Below are positions 6,564 through 12,781 of a DNA stretch of 15,405 bases, one piece after another. Source of the stretch: Caldisericota bacterium (GTDB lineage: Bacteria > Caldisericota > Caldisericia > Cryosericales > Cryosericaceae). The position numbers were made by a program, and so were the translations under genes. The stretch's first letter is position 1. Every line of letters starts with the position of its first letter. The stretch lies in NCBI GenBank assembly GCA_026390195.1, contig JAPLGK010000235.1, positions 1-15,405 on the forward strand, read 5' to 3'. The notes beneath the pieces are model-generated. The model had not been told where the DNA came from and ran no database searches. It saw only the letters and a list, made by a program, of their open reading frames with translations.

Positions 6564-6592
6564 TTGCAGGAAAGGACCTTTCACCGTACACT
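6564..6592 (+). promoter_or_regulatory. Promoter for rubredoxin and its reductase
   Basis: TTGCAG (6564-6569), a 17-base spacer and TACACT (6587-6592), about 55 bases upstream of the rubredoxin start. It lies back to back with the iorAB promoter, with their -35 boxes some 30 bases apart. Confidence 0.5.
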
Positions 6593-6647
6593 GCCTATAC
6601 AGAAGAGTCTTTCTCTTCCCAACCACCCGACACAAGGAGGAACTGCC

Positions 6648-6806
6648 ATGGAGAAGTGGATTTGCACTGTGTGTGGATACGTGTACGACCCGGCTATTGG
6701 TGACAGCACGCAGGAAATCAACCCCGGCATCAAGTTTGAGGATCTCCCCGAGAGCTGGGTCTGCCCAGACTGTGGCGCCGGCAAGGATCTCTTTGAGAAA
6801 GCCTGA
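6648..6806 (+). CDS. Rubredoxin
   Basis: 52 residues, the classic size. A single Fe is held by C6-x2-C9 (CTVCGYVYD) and C39-x2-C42 (CPDCGAGK). Conserved aromatic core: W4, Y11, Y13, F30, W37, F49, and the PGIKFEDLPESWVCP stretch. It is a cytosolic one-electron carrier that in anaerobes feeds oxygen and superoxide-detoxifying enzymes such as superoxide reductase, rubrerythrin and flavodiiron proteins; none of those is in this window. Start ATG 6648 with AAGGAGG 7 bases upstream. A longer in-frame reading from 6468 would cross the divergent promoter region and is rejected. The flavoprotein reductase follows after 15 bases. Confidence 0.98.
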   Translation: MEKWICTVCGYVYDPAIGDSTQEINPGIKFEDLPESWVCPDCGAGKDLFEKA

Positions 6807-6821
6807 CGGCCGCCGGTCACA

Positions 6822-8027
6822 ATGAAGTACCTCATTGCCGGAGGCTGGGCTGCCGGCACAGCGGCTGCACAGCACCTGCGAGAACTTGATCCATCGTCGG
6901 ATATCATGGTTGTCGACGCGGAGTCCGTTGCCTACTATCCGCGCCCTGACTTGATCGAGTACCTGGCCGGTCGCAAGTCAAAAGACCAGCTTTTTATGCA
7001 TGCTACAAGCTGGTATGGCGAAAACAGGATAACTCTAGTCAGTGGGCGCCGCATCCTGCACATGCACGCCGCAGACCATGAAGCGACGCTCGACGACGGG
7101 ACAGTGCTCTCCTACGACAGGCTGTTGCTGGCAAACGGAGCGTCGCCCTTTGTGCCACCCCTGCCCGGCGCCGGCCAAGTCGGTGTCTTCACCCTCAGGA
7201 CACTTGATGATGCAGATGCTTTGCTTGCTCGCATCGTTCCAGGTGCCACTGTGGTCGTCGTAGGCGGAGGCGTCTTGGGACTCGAAGCGGCAAGAGCGTT
7301 GACAGAGCGAGGAATGAAAGCCACCGTCATAGAGTTCGCTGGACGGCTGTTGCCCAACCAGCTCGACGAACGCTCGGCGGAAATGCTGGTGGAACACCTG
7401 CAGAGTCTGGGCGTCACGGCTCTGCTCAGTGGCGAGTCTCAGCAGATTCTCTCGGGAGAGAATGGTGCGGCAGGCGTCCTGCTCAAAGACGGCCGACTCA
7501 CACAAGGCGAGTTCGTCCTGTTTTCCACGGGAGTCCGCCCCAACGTCACCGTCGCCCGGGAAGCAGGTATCGCCACAGGACGGGGTGTTCAGGTGGATGA
7601 TTCCATGCAGACGTCTGCTCCTGACGTCTATGCCGCCGGCGACGTCGTCGAGCACCGCGGACGTGTCTACGGCATCGTCCCTCCCTGCCTGGAACAAGCC
7701 AGGGTTGCAGCTCAGAACATGGTCTCACCCGGTACAGCTACGTACGAGGGGAGTATTATGTCGAGTTCGCTCAAGACTTGTGGAATCGACGTTCTGAGCA
7801 TGGGCAATGTCAATCCGACCCAAGAGCAGCATGTCCAGGTGATCCAGGCGCAAGGTCAACAGACCTATCGCAAGGTTGTGCTCGAGAATGGCATCATCGT
7901 CGGCACTATCCTCTACGGGACAACGAACGGGGCACGGCAGCTACAGCAGGCGGTGAGATTGCACGCAGATCTTGCGGCGTTTCAGGACCAACTGGCTGAC
8001 CTTGACTGGGATTTCGCCGGCATGTAG
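6822..8027 (+). CDS. NADH:rubredoxin oxidoreductase-like FAD/NAD(P)-dependent flavoprotein
   Basis: 401 residues of the pyridine nucleotide-disulfide oxidoreductase class I fold. The FAD Rossmann motif begins at residue 7 as GGWAAGTAAA; the Trp in the glycine loop is unusual. The NAD(P) motif is VVVVGGGVLGLEAA (145-158), and the second FAD signature is TSAPDVYAAGDVVEHRG (264-280). The protein lacks the paired redox cysteines of disulfide reductases. A C-terminal domain of about 85 residues has the LKTCGIDVLSMG motif common in rubredoxin and nitrite-reductase-type flavoproteins. Position 15 bases after rubredoxin makes electron transfer from NAD(P)H to rubredoxin the likeliest role. The ribosome binding site before ATG 6822 is weak, so translation may be coupled; the Rossmann strand starting at residue 1 fixes the start. 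Confidence 0.87.
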   Translation: MKYLIAGGWAAGTAAAQHLRELDPSSDIMVVDAESVAYYPRPDLIEYLAGRKSKDQLFMHATSWYGENRITLVSGRRILHMHAADHEATLDDGTVLSYDRLLLANGASPFVPPLPGAGQVGVFTLRTLDDADALLARIVPGATVVVVGGGVLGLEAARALTERGMKATVIEFAGRLLPNQLDERSAEMLVEHLQSLGVTALLSGESQQILSGENGAAGVLLKDGRLTQGEFVLFSTGVRPNVTVAREAGIATGRGVQVDDSMQTSAPDVYAAGDVVEHRGRVYGIVPPCLEQARVAAQNMVSPGTATYEGSIMSSSLKTCGIDVLSMGNVNPTQEQHVQVIQAQGQQTYRKVVLENGIIVGTILYGTTNGARQLQQAVRLHADLAAFQDQLADLDWDFAGM

Positions 8028-8058
8028 CATTCGCGCGCGACTGGGCAACCAATGACCC

Positions 8059-8090
8059 GAAGCGCCCCGCACCAGTGCGGGGCGCTTCTC
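8059..8090. terminator. Strong hairpin terminator between convergent genes
   Basis: GAAGCGCCCCGCAC (8059-8072) is a perfect 14-base inverted match to GTGCGGGGCGCTTC (8075-8088), with only CA between them. It lies 31 bases after the flavoprotein stop and directly against the stop of the opposing phospholipase-like gene (8090-8092), so it can end both transcripts. The T-tract is poor on both strands (TCTCTATCT on plus). Confidence 0.75.
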
Positions 8091-9097
8091 TATCTGCCCG
8101 AGTCCCAATCGCCCGAGAAAGACGCCTCGAGAGTCGAGACGACCATGCTGTCGTCCGTTATGACTCCAACTTCACGGTTCTCGTCGAGTGAGCCGGTGCT
8201 GAGATTATGTGAACCGACATACGCCACGTGACCGTCCACCACGATGTACTTCGCGTGAAGATACGGAGACTCAAGGTATCGGACGCTGACACCTGTCCCT
8301 TCCAGCTCCGATCTTGTCACGGCATTGACAGCGATTCTCTCCGGTGCTGCAACCAGAACACGCACGGCGACGCCCCGCCCCGAGAGATCCTGCAAGAGCT
8401 CGCACGTCTCCTGGTCATCGAATACCTCGCTCGCGATATCCACGCTGCGGCACGATCCTCTCAACATGCCAAGAAGACGTTGCCGAGCATTCACAGGGCT
8501 GACGACAAGCGACCCGGCAGCACAGGGATTTCGCCGTCGATCTGCCCAGAAAATGCGCACGAGATCCTCCACTACACTCTGGCTGCAAGTCCTGACAAGG
8601 ATCTCGCGGTTCTTATCAAAGGCGCTCTTGCTAAGATTGGCCGTCATGATCCAGGCAACGACCTGGTCGATGACCACATACTTGGCGTGAGTGAACGAGT
8701 AGACCCTGTTGCCCCAGGTTGCGTCGATGCCGGAGCTTCTCAGCTGGTTGCGAACCGTCTGGTTCATGGAGAACCCCCCGAACGGCGCCTCCTCCATGAT
8801 GACCCGCACATCGCATCCGTGCAGTCTGGCAGACTGCAATGCCTGGACAATCGCAGGGTCAGAGATGAGATAACACTCCACCAGAACCGACTTCTGTGCT
8901 TTCAAAATGTCATCCACGACAAGACTCCGCGCCTGGTCACCGGGCGTCACGACGCAAAGGGCCTGAGCGCCCAGAGGCACAGCCGGAATAGCGGAAGCAG
9001 GCGCAGCGACTCGCAAGCCCATCCAGCCGAGCCCCAATGCGGCCACCAGCAGCACTGCGATAAGTACAGTGAACCACTGAATCCCTTTTCCTGGCAT
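8090..9097 (-). CDS. Phospholipase D-like protein with N-terminal membrane anchor
   Basis: 335 residues. An N-terminal hydrophobic helix (about 9-28, preceded by K4) is followed by small residues and no clear lipobox, so it is probably a signal anchor with the catalytic part outside the membrane. Two HKD motifs are intact: H137-x-K139-x4-D144 in HAKYVVID and H281-x-K283-x4-D288 in HAKYIVVD. Each is followed by the family ...NLS(K/T).(A/S).D.NRE pattern (154-165, 298-309). Two HKD copies form one active site in cardiolipin synthases, nucleases such as Nuc, and phospholipases. The lack of cardiolipin-synthase-type multiple membrane segments and the short size favour a phosphodiesterase or nuclease-like enzyme. 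The substrate is undetermined. Its ATG abuts its own promoter (see that entry). Confidence 0.88.
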   Translation of the reverse strand: MPGKGIQWFTVLIAVLLVAALGLGWMGLRVAAPASAIPAVPLGAQALCVVTPGDQARSLVVDDILKAQKSVLVECYLISDPAIVQALQSARLHGCDVRVIMEEAPFGGFSMNQTVRNQLRSSGIDATWGNRVYSFTHAKYVVIDQVVAWIMTANLSKSAFDKNREILVRTCSQSVVEDLVRIFWADRRRNPCAAGSLVVSPVNARQRLLGMLRGSCRSVDIASEVFDDQETCELLQDLSGRGVAVRVLVAAPERIAVNAVTRSELEGTGVSVRYLESPYLHAKYIVVDGHVAYVGSHNLSTGSLDENREVGVITDDSMVVSTLEASFSGDWDSGR

Positions 9098-9103
9098 CTT
9101 TAG

Positions 9104-9131
9104 ATGATATCAGGCTTGCAGCGCCTGGCAA
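9104..9131 (-). promoter_or_regulatory. Promoter of the phospholipase D-like gene, predicting a leaderless mRNA
   Basis: TTGCCA (complement of 9126-9131), a 16-base spacer and TATCAT (complement of 9104-9109). The -10 box is 6 bases from ATG, so the expected transcription start is the A of ATG 9097. There is no ribosome binding site in the 6-base gap. Confidence 0.55.
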
Positions 9132-9162
9132 GTCGGGCGTTTGGCAGCCGTCGTCAGAGAAA

Positions 9163-9192
9163 CGTTGCGCAGCAACGAGAAACGGCTACAAT
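9163..9192 (+). promoter_or_regulatory. ndk promoter with an inverted repeat over its -35 box
   Basis: TTGCGC (9165-9170), a 16-base spacer and TACAAT (9187-9192) predict a start near 9199. A perfect inverted repeat, CGTTGC-GCA-GCAACG (9163-9177), covers the -35 hexamer. It could be an operator; the MarR-type gene downstream is an obvious candidate binder, though that is inference. Confidence 0.55.
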
Positions 9193-9258
9193 TGGAAGGG
9201 AAGCGAAGCAATTCGACCATCAATCCTGCACGAACAGCTCCTCCTGGAGGCAATGGAA

Positions 9259-9696
9259 GTGACTGGTGAGCGAACACTCTTGCTGGTGAAACCGGACGGC
9301 GTACGCCGCAGTCTCGTCGGTCTGATCATAGCACGCATCGAGCAGAAGGGCCTTGTGATCTCGAACATGCGGATGTTTCGCATGGACGACGCGTTCGCGC
9401 GGACCTTCTATGCTGAACACGATGGCCGTGACTACTTTCCCGTCCTGCTTTCCTTCATGACATCGGGCCCCGTCGTTGCCCTTCAGGTCGAGTCGCCCAA
9501 CGCAATAGCGCTTGTTCGAACGGCGATCGGGGCAACCAGACCCGAAGACCAGCTGCCCGGGACGATTCGAGCAGACTTCTCCACTCAACTGACCGAGAAT
9601 GTGGTACATGCGTCCGCATCCCCAACCGATGCAGAACGAGAGTTGGAACTTGTTTTTGGGGACTCTCACGCAACTCTCGGCACTGTACATGAATAG
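9259..9696 (+). CDS. ndk: Nucleoside diphosphate kinase
   Basis: About 145 residues, the usual size. It equalises NTP and dNTP pools through a phosphohistidine intermediate. Signatures: RTLLLVKPDGVRRS (Lys of the phosphate site), FYAEHDGRDYFPVLLSFMTSGPVVA, GATRPEDQLPGTIRADF, and the active-site stretch NVVHASASP with the catalytic His at about residue 117 counted from GTG. Most homologues read NxxHGSDS; here G and D are both Ala. The Glu eleven residues past the His, which pairs with it in the family, is kept. I prefer GTG 9259 because GGAGG (9246-9250) is 8 bases away. The in-frame ATG at 9253 is only 2 bases from it. Confidence 0.93.
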   Translation: MTGERTLLLVKPDGVRRSLVGLIIARIEQKGLVISNMRMFRMDDAFARTFYAEHDGRDYFPVLLSFMTSGPVVALQVESPNAIALVRTAIGATRPEDQLPGTIRADFSTQLTENVVHASASPTDAERELELVFGDSHATLGTVHE

Positions 9697-9738
9697 ACAC
9701 CTGGAATCAAGAATCAACCGTAGAGGGGGGTGGAAACC

Positions 9739-10161
9739 ATGAGGGAGACGGCTATCGAACTGGAGTCCCTGCTGCGCGACATCTCATACTGGATCAAGAA
9801 GAAGGGCCGTGATGCACTGTCGAGCGTGAGAATCACGCTGCCACAGTTCCAGGTGCTTCAGCTTGTCTACTTCGGTGAGGCCATCAATGTCAAAGACCTC
9901 ACACACCTTACGGGCCTCGCTGCGTCCACGGTCTCGGAGATGGTCGATCGCCTCGTCGAACTCACCTATGTCACCAAGACACAGAACATACTGGACAAGA
10001 GGCAGGTCGTCCTCAAGTGCACAAAGCAGGGAGCGTCGATCATTCGGAAAGTCATCCGACAGCGTATCCAGAGCGTGCAGGAGGTTACGAAGAGCATGAA
10101 GCCCGGGTCAGCCGACTACCTTGTGGCCGTGCTGACCGAGTTCGTAGAGTTGTGCAAGTAA
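9739..10161 (+). CDS. MarR-family transcriptional regulator
   Basis: 140 residues with a central winged helix-turn-helix (about 35-95). The recognition helix is LAASTVSEMVDRLVE, followed by the wing DKRQVVLKCTKQG, matching the MarR D.R...v.LT..G pattern. Flanking helices (1-34, 97-140) would form the dimer interface. The ligand is unknown. Start ATG 9739 has a purine-rich AGGGGGG 8 bases upstream; an in-frame GTG at 9730 sits within that site and is less likely. It lies 42 bases after ndk in the same direction without an evident terminator, so it may be read from the ndk promoter. Confidence 0.87.
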   Translation: MRETAIELESLLRDISYWIKKKGRDALSSVRITLPQFQVLQLVYFGEAINVKDLTHLTGLAASTVSEMVDRLVELTYVTKTQNILDKRQVVLKCTKQGASIIRKVIRQRIQSVQEVTKSMKPGSADYLVAVLTEFVELCK

Positions 10162-10218
10162 CACTGGGTCCGCCATTCCCCGGATTCCGCTGAACCTTCT
10201 CACGCTGACAATAGGCAG

Positions 10219-10244
10219 ACCCCCGGCCTTGAAGCTGGGGGTTT
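10219..10244 (+). terminator. Hairpin terminator after the MarR gene
   Basis: ACCCCCGGC (10219-10227) pairs with GCTGGGGGT (10234-10242), nine pairs with one G-T, over CTTGAA. Only three T's end it, so efficiency is uncertain. The rest of 10162-10406, between the MarR stop and the convergent glycosylase stop, shows no gene. Confidence 0.5.
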
Positions 10245-10406
10245 GTGATCCTGTGAACCAACACTCACCGAACGACGTTCTGGGAGACTGAGCGAGCAAA
10301 TGCCTCAGACGACTCAACGATAGCTGACGGTCTGGAGAAAACCGCAAGAGCTTGCTTTCCGTCCACGATTGGCAGCCTTGCCTTCTTCTCTGCAGTCGGT
10401 GCGAAC

Positions 10407-10988
10407 CTAGTCCACCGTCCGCTGAATCAAGGCAGCTAGCTTTCGCAGGTCACTTCGGATGACCTGCACGTACTGAGGATTCCTTAGAGCGGCGGCTGGG
10501 TGATACATTGGCATGAAACGCTGTTCATCCTTGACCAGAATCGTGCCGCGCACCTGCCCGATGGAGTATTGCTCTCCAAAGAAGAAGCGCAGTGCCGTAT
10601 TGCCCAGGAGGCAGATGACCTCCGGCTCCAAAATGGCCAACTGCGCATACAGGTAGAGCGAGCAGGCCGACACCTCGGAAGGCTCCGGAACGCGGTTGTT
10701 TGGGGGCCTGCACTTCACGATATTGCATATGTAGCAGTCTCTGCGGCTCATCCCCTCGGCTATCAGGATCCTGTCCAGCAAACGTCCCGCCTGACCGACG
10801 AATGGGATTCCCGACAAATCCTCCTCACGTCCCGGACCTTCACCCACAAAACAGATGCGGGCATGGGCCGATCCGACGCCCGGGACGGCCTTCGTCCGGG
10901 TGGCCCCAAGCTTGCACTTCTGACAGGAAACGACGTCCTCGGCAATTGAAGCGAGGAGAGTCTCCTTCATGTCAGACCGCCGGAACAT
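10407..10988 (-). CDS. Uracil-DNA glycosylase, family 4 (Fe-S)
   Basis: 193 residues. Excises uracil from DNA arising by cytosine deamination or dUTP incorporation. Motif A is GEGPGREED (49-57), followed by GIPFVGQAGRLLD. YICNIVKCRPPNNR and motif B MYHPAAALRN complete the fold. The [4Fe-4S] ligands fit C22-x2-C25 and C93-x15-C109. The preferred start is ATG 10988, one base after the TAA of dut (TAACATG), consistent with coupled translation. ATG 10970, six codons later, is equally compatible with the family domain, and neither has a clear ribosome binding site. Confidence 0.93.
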   Translation of the reverse strand: MFRRSDMKETLLASIAEDVVSCQKCKLGATRTKAVPGVGSAHARICFVGEGPGREEDLSGIPFVGQAGRLLDRILIAEGMSRRDCYICNIVKCRPPNNRVPEPSEVSACSLYLYAQLAILEPEVICLLGNTALRFFFGEQYSIGQVRGTILVKDEQRFMPMYHPAAALRNPQYVQVIRSDLRKLAALIQRTVD

Positions 10989-10989
10989 G

Positions 10990-11535
10990 TTAGTCCGATG
11001 CCCCCGAGGATGTTCTCTCAATGTCCCCAAGGATGTTCCTGCAATACGAGGGGTGCTTCTGAGGGGTGCTCTCGATGGGCGTATTTCCTGACGACCCAAA
11101 ACCACCAGCCCCCCTCTCAGTCGGCGCCAATTCGTCGACGGCCACGAGGCAAACATTCGGAACCTGTATGAACACCAACTGTGCGATATGATCTCCCGGG
11201 AACACCGAACAGGGAGCATCGCCGAAGTTCGCCAGCACAACCTTCACTTCGCCACGGTAGTCGCTATCGATGGTACCTGGCGAGTTGAGGACAAACACGC
11301 CGCTTCTGGCTGCCAAGCCGGAACGACTGCGAACCTGCCCTTCGAGGCCAGGAGGCAACTCAAGTGCCAACCCCGTCCGCACGAGTGCGACGGCGCCAGG
11401 CAGGATCGTCAGCTCCCCGTCTTCTCCACTTGCAAGATCATAGCCTGACGACCCTGACGTTGCACGCGCCAGCTGTCCTGCGCGAGAAACCAGTCTGTGA
11501 ACGCCTACACGCAACTCAGTGCTTGTCGGGTCCAT
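10990..11535 (-). CDS. dut: dUTP diphosphatase (trimeric dUTPase) with C-terminal extension
   Basis: 181 residues. It hydrolyses dUTP to dUMP, keeping uracil out of DNA and feeding thymidylate synthesis. All five motifs are present in order: 1, GSSGYDLAS (28-36); 2, RSRSGLAARSG (69-79); 3, GTIDSDYRGEV (87-97, catalytic D90); 4, GDHIAQLVF (114-122); 5, RGAGGFGSSG (141-150). The usual protein ends at motif 5; here about 31 further residues follow, encoded by locally duplicated DNA (see repeats). ATG 11535 overlaps the end of the upstream peptidase gene by 20 bases. A TTG eight codons later is a possible alternative start, and no ribosome binding site decides between them. Confidence 0.94.
   Translation of the reverse strand: MDPTSTELRVGVHRLVSRAGQLARATSGSSGYDLASGEDGELTILPGAVALVRTGLALELPPGLEGQVRSRSGLAARSGVFVLNSPGTIDSDYRGEVKVVLANFGDAPCSVFPGDHIAQLVFIQVPNVCLVAVDELAPTERGAGGFGSSGNTPIESTPQKHPSYCRNILGDIERTSSGASD
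10993..11038 (-). repeat. Degenerate 23-bp tandem duplication at the 3' end of dut
   Basis: On the minus strand, two adjacent 23-base units (11038-11016 and 11015-10993) match at 17 of 23 positions. Both begin GAACATCCT, followed by T or C and then GGGG. As 23 is not a multiple of three, the copies are read in different frames. Confidence 0.8.
11048..11073. repeat. 13-bp tandem duplication in dut
   Basis: GAGGGGTGCTTCT (11048-11060) is followed at once by GAGGGGTGCTCTC (11061-11073); the first ten bases are identical. In dut it encodes part of the extension (STPQKHPS), with proline codons in both copies. Confidence 0.8.
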
Positions 11536-12781
11536 GAACAATCGACACTGCCAGCTGGGAGATGTCAAAAACGTCATCGATGACACTCAATGCTTCACCG
11601 AGCGTGATCGAGTTGACCTGTTCGGTGACGTCCGCAACCGTCCGTATCTGGTCTCTCATGTAGAGCTCGGACGCATTTCGATGCATGCGACGGAAGAAGG
11701 ATTCCAGCGAAAGCAGGAATCCGCCGAGAACAGTCTCCTTGGCATGCTGAAGTTCAGCCACGCTGATCTTGTCCTGCCGCATGTTCTCGATCTCCTCGCG
11801 GATGACCTGTTGGACACGCAAAGCGTTCTCGGGGGAACTTTCAGCCGAAACGCCCAGCAATCCAGTATTGCTGAAAGCCATTGGAAAAGAGCCAATGCTG
11901 TAGACAAGAGCCTCCTTCTCGCGGGCCCTCTGGAACAGGCGACTCGACATATTGCCACCGAAGATGCTGGACATGAGATTCAGAATCGACCCCTGCTTCG
12001 AATACTGAGCGAAGCCGGGTAGAGCCATCGCCAGATAGACCTGCTCCGTAGGGCGCTCTGTCTCTCTGCGAACAGCGGCCCGGATGGGGATTCCCCACTC
12101 GGCCCTGCCTGGTCCCTTTGCAAGCCGCCCAAAGGAATCCTCGAGGAAACGTGCCGATGCCTCGACATCGATGTCTCCCGCAAGTGAAAGAACAATGTCA
12201 GGGGCAGCAAAATGCTTGTGGAAATAGTCGACGAAGTCGCTCCGTCTGAAAGAACGCACTGACTCTACGGTTCCCAGCGGATTCGACGCAACAGGGTCGC
12301 TTCCGTACACCCCCTTGAGAAGCTCGTCCGTGACAACGTCGTCGGGACTGTCCTCAAATGAGTAGATCTCCTGTTCGATGACTCGGCGTTCAAGCTCGAT
12401 GGCAGCAGGTTCGAACAAGGGATACAGGAGGATGTCGGACAGTACGTCGAGAGCGAGAGACGTGTGGATTGCCGGGACACGCATATAGAACATCGTGTAC
12501 TGGGCATCGGTGAATGCATTCAGCTCACCACCCACATTCTCGATAGCTGAGGAAATCTCGAGCGAGTTTCGATGCTCTGTGCCTTTGAACAGGACATGCT
12601 CCATGAAGTGACTCAAGCCGCGCGTGTGTTCATCCTCAAACCGGGAGCCACTAGCAACAAGGGCCCCGACCGCTGCAGTCGGGTGCCCTTTGTCAACGTC
12701 GAAAACGACGCGGATGCCGTTGCTGAGTGTTATGACTTCCGGTTTGCGCTCTTCGCTATTGATCACCATGGTGGTGGTCAT
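11516..12781 (-). CDS. M16-family zinc metallopeptidase (processing peptidase-like)
   Basis: About 421 residues, the size of bacterial and mitochondrial processing-peptidase beta-type subunits. The inverted zinc motif is intact: HFMEH (residues 58-62 from this start) within GLSHFMEHVLFKGT. The distal glutamate lies in RRVIEQEIYSFEDSP about 76 residues later. The second half (from about residue 175) is the inactive M16 repeat. A peptidase of this kind commonly follows pnp in Gram-positive bacteria; its natural substrate is generally unknown. The start is uncertain. ATG 12781 (used here) overlaps the pnp end by 26 bases; ATG 12811 and ATG 12769 are in frame, and none has a convincing ribosome binding site. 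The family domain begins with VITLSNGIRVV just after. Confidence 0.9.
   Translation of the reverse strand: MTTTMVINSEERKPEVITLSNGIRVVFDVDKGHPTAAVGALVASGSRFEDEHTRGLSHFMEHVLFKGTEHRNSLEISSAIENVGGELNAFTDAQYTMFYMRVPAIHTSLALDVLSDILLYPLFEPAAIELERRVIEQEIYSFEDSPDDVVTDELLKGVYGSDPVASNPLGTVESVRSFRRSDFVDYFHKHFAAPDIVLSLAGDIDVEASARFLEDSFGRLAKGPGRAEWGIPIRAAVRRETERPTEQVYLAMALPGFAQYSKQGSILNLMSSIFGGNMSSRLFQRAREKEALVYSIGSFPMAFSNTGLLGVSAESSPENALRVQQVIREEIENMRQDKISVAELQHAKETVLGGFLLSLESFFRRMHRNASELYMRDQIRTVADVTEQVNSITLGEALSVIDDVFDISQLAVSIVHGPDKH

Noticed and set aside
8228..9103. 291-codon plus-strand open frame opposite the phospholipase D-like gene
   Set aside because: No ribosome binding site or domain; the opposite strand has two intact HKD motifs and a membrane anchor.
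10162..10406. Possible insertion sequence end: the hairpin ACCCCCGGC...GCTGGGGGT resembles hairpins at IS200/IS605-type ends
   Set aside because: No transposase or TnpB remnant is visible on either side and the GC-rich hairpin sits where a terminator for the MarR gene is expected.
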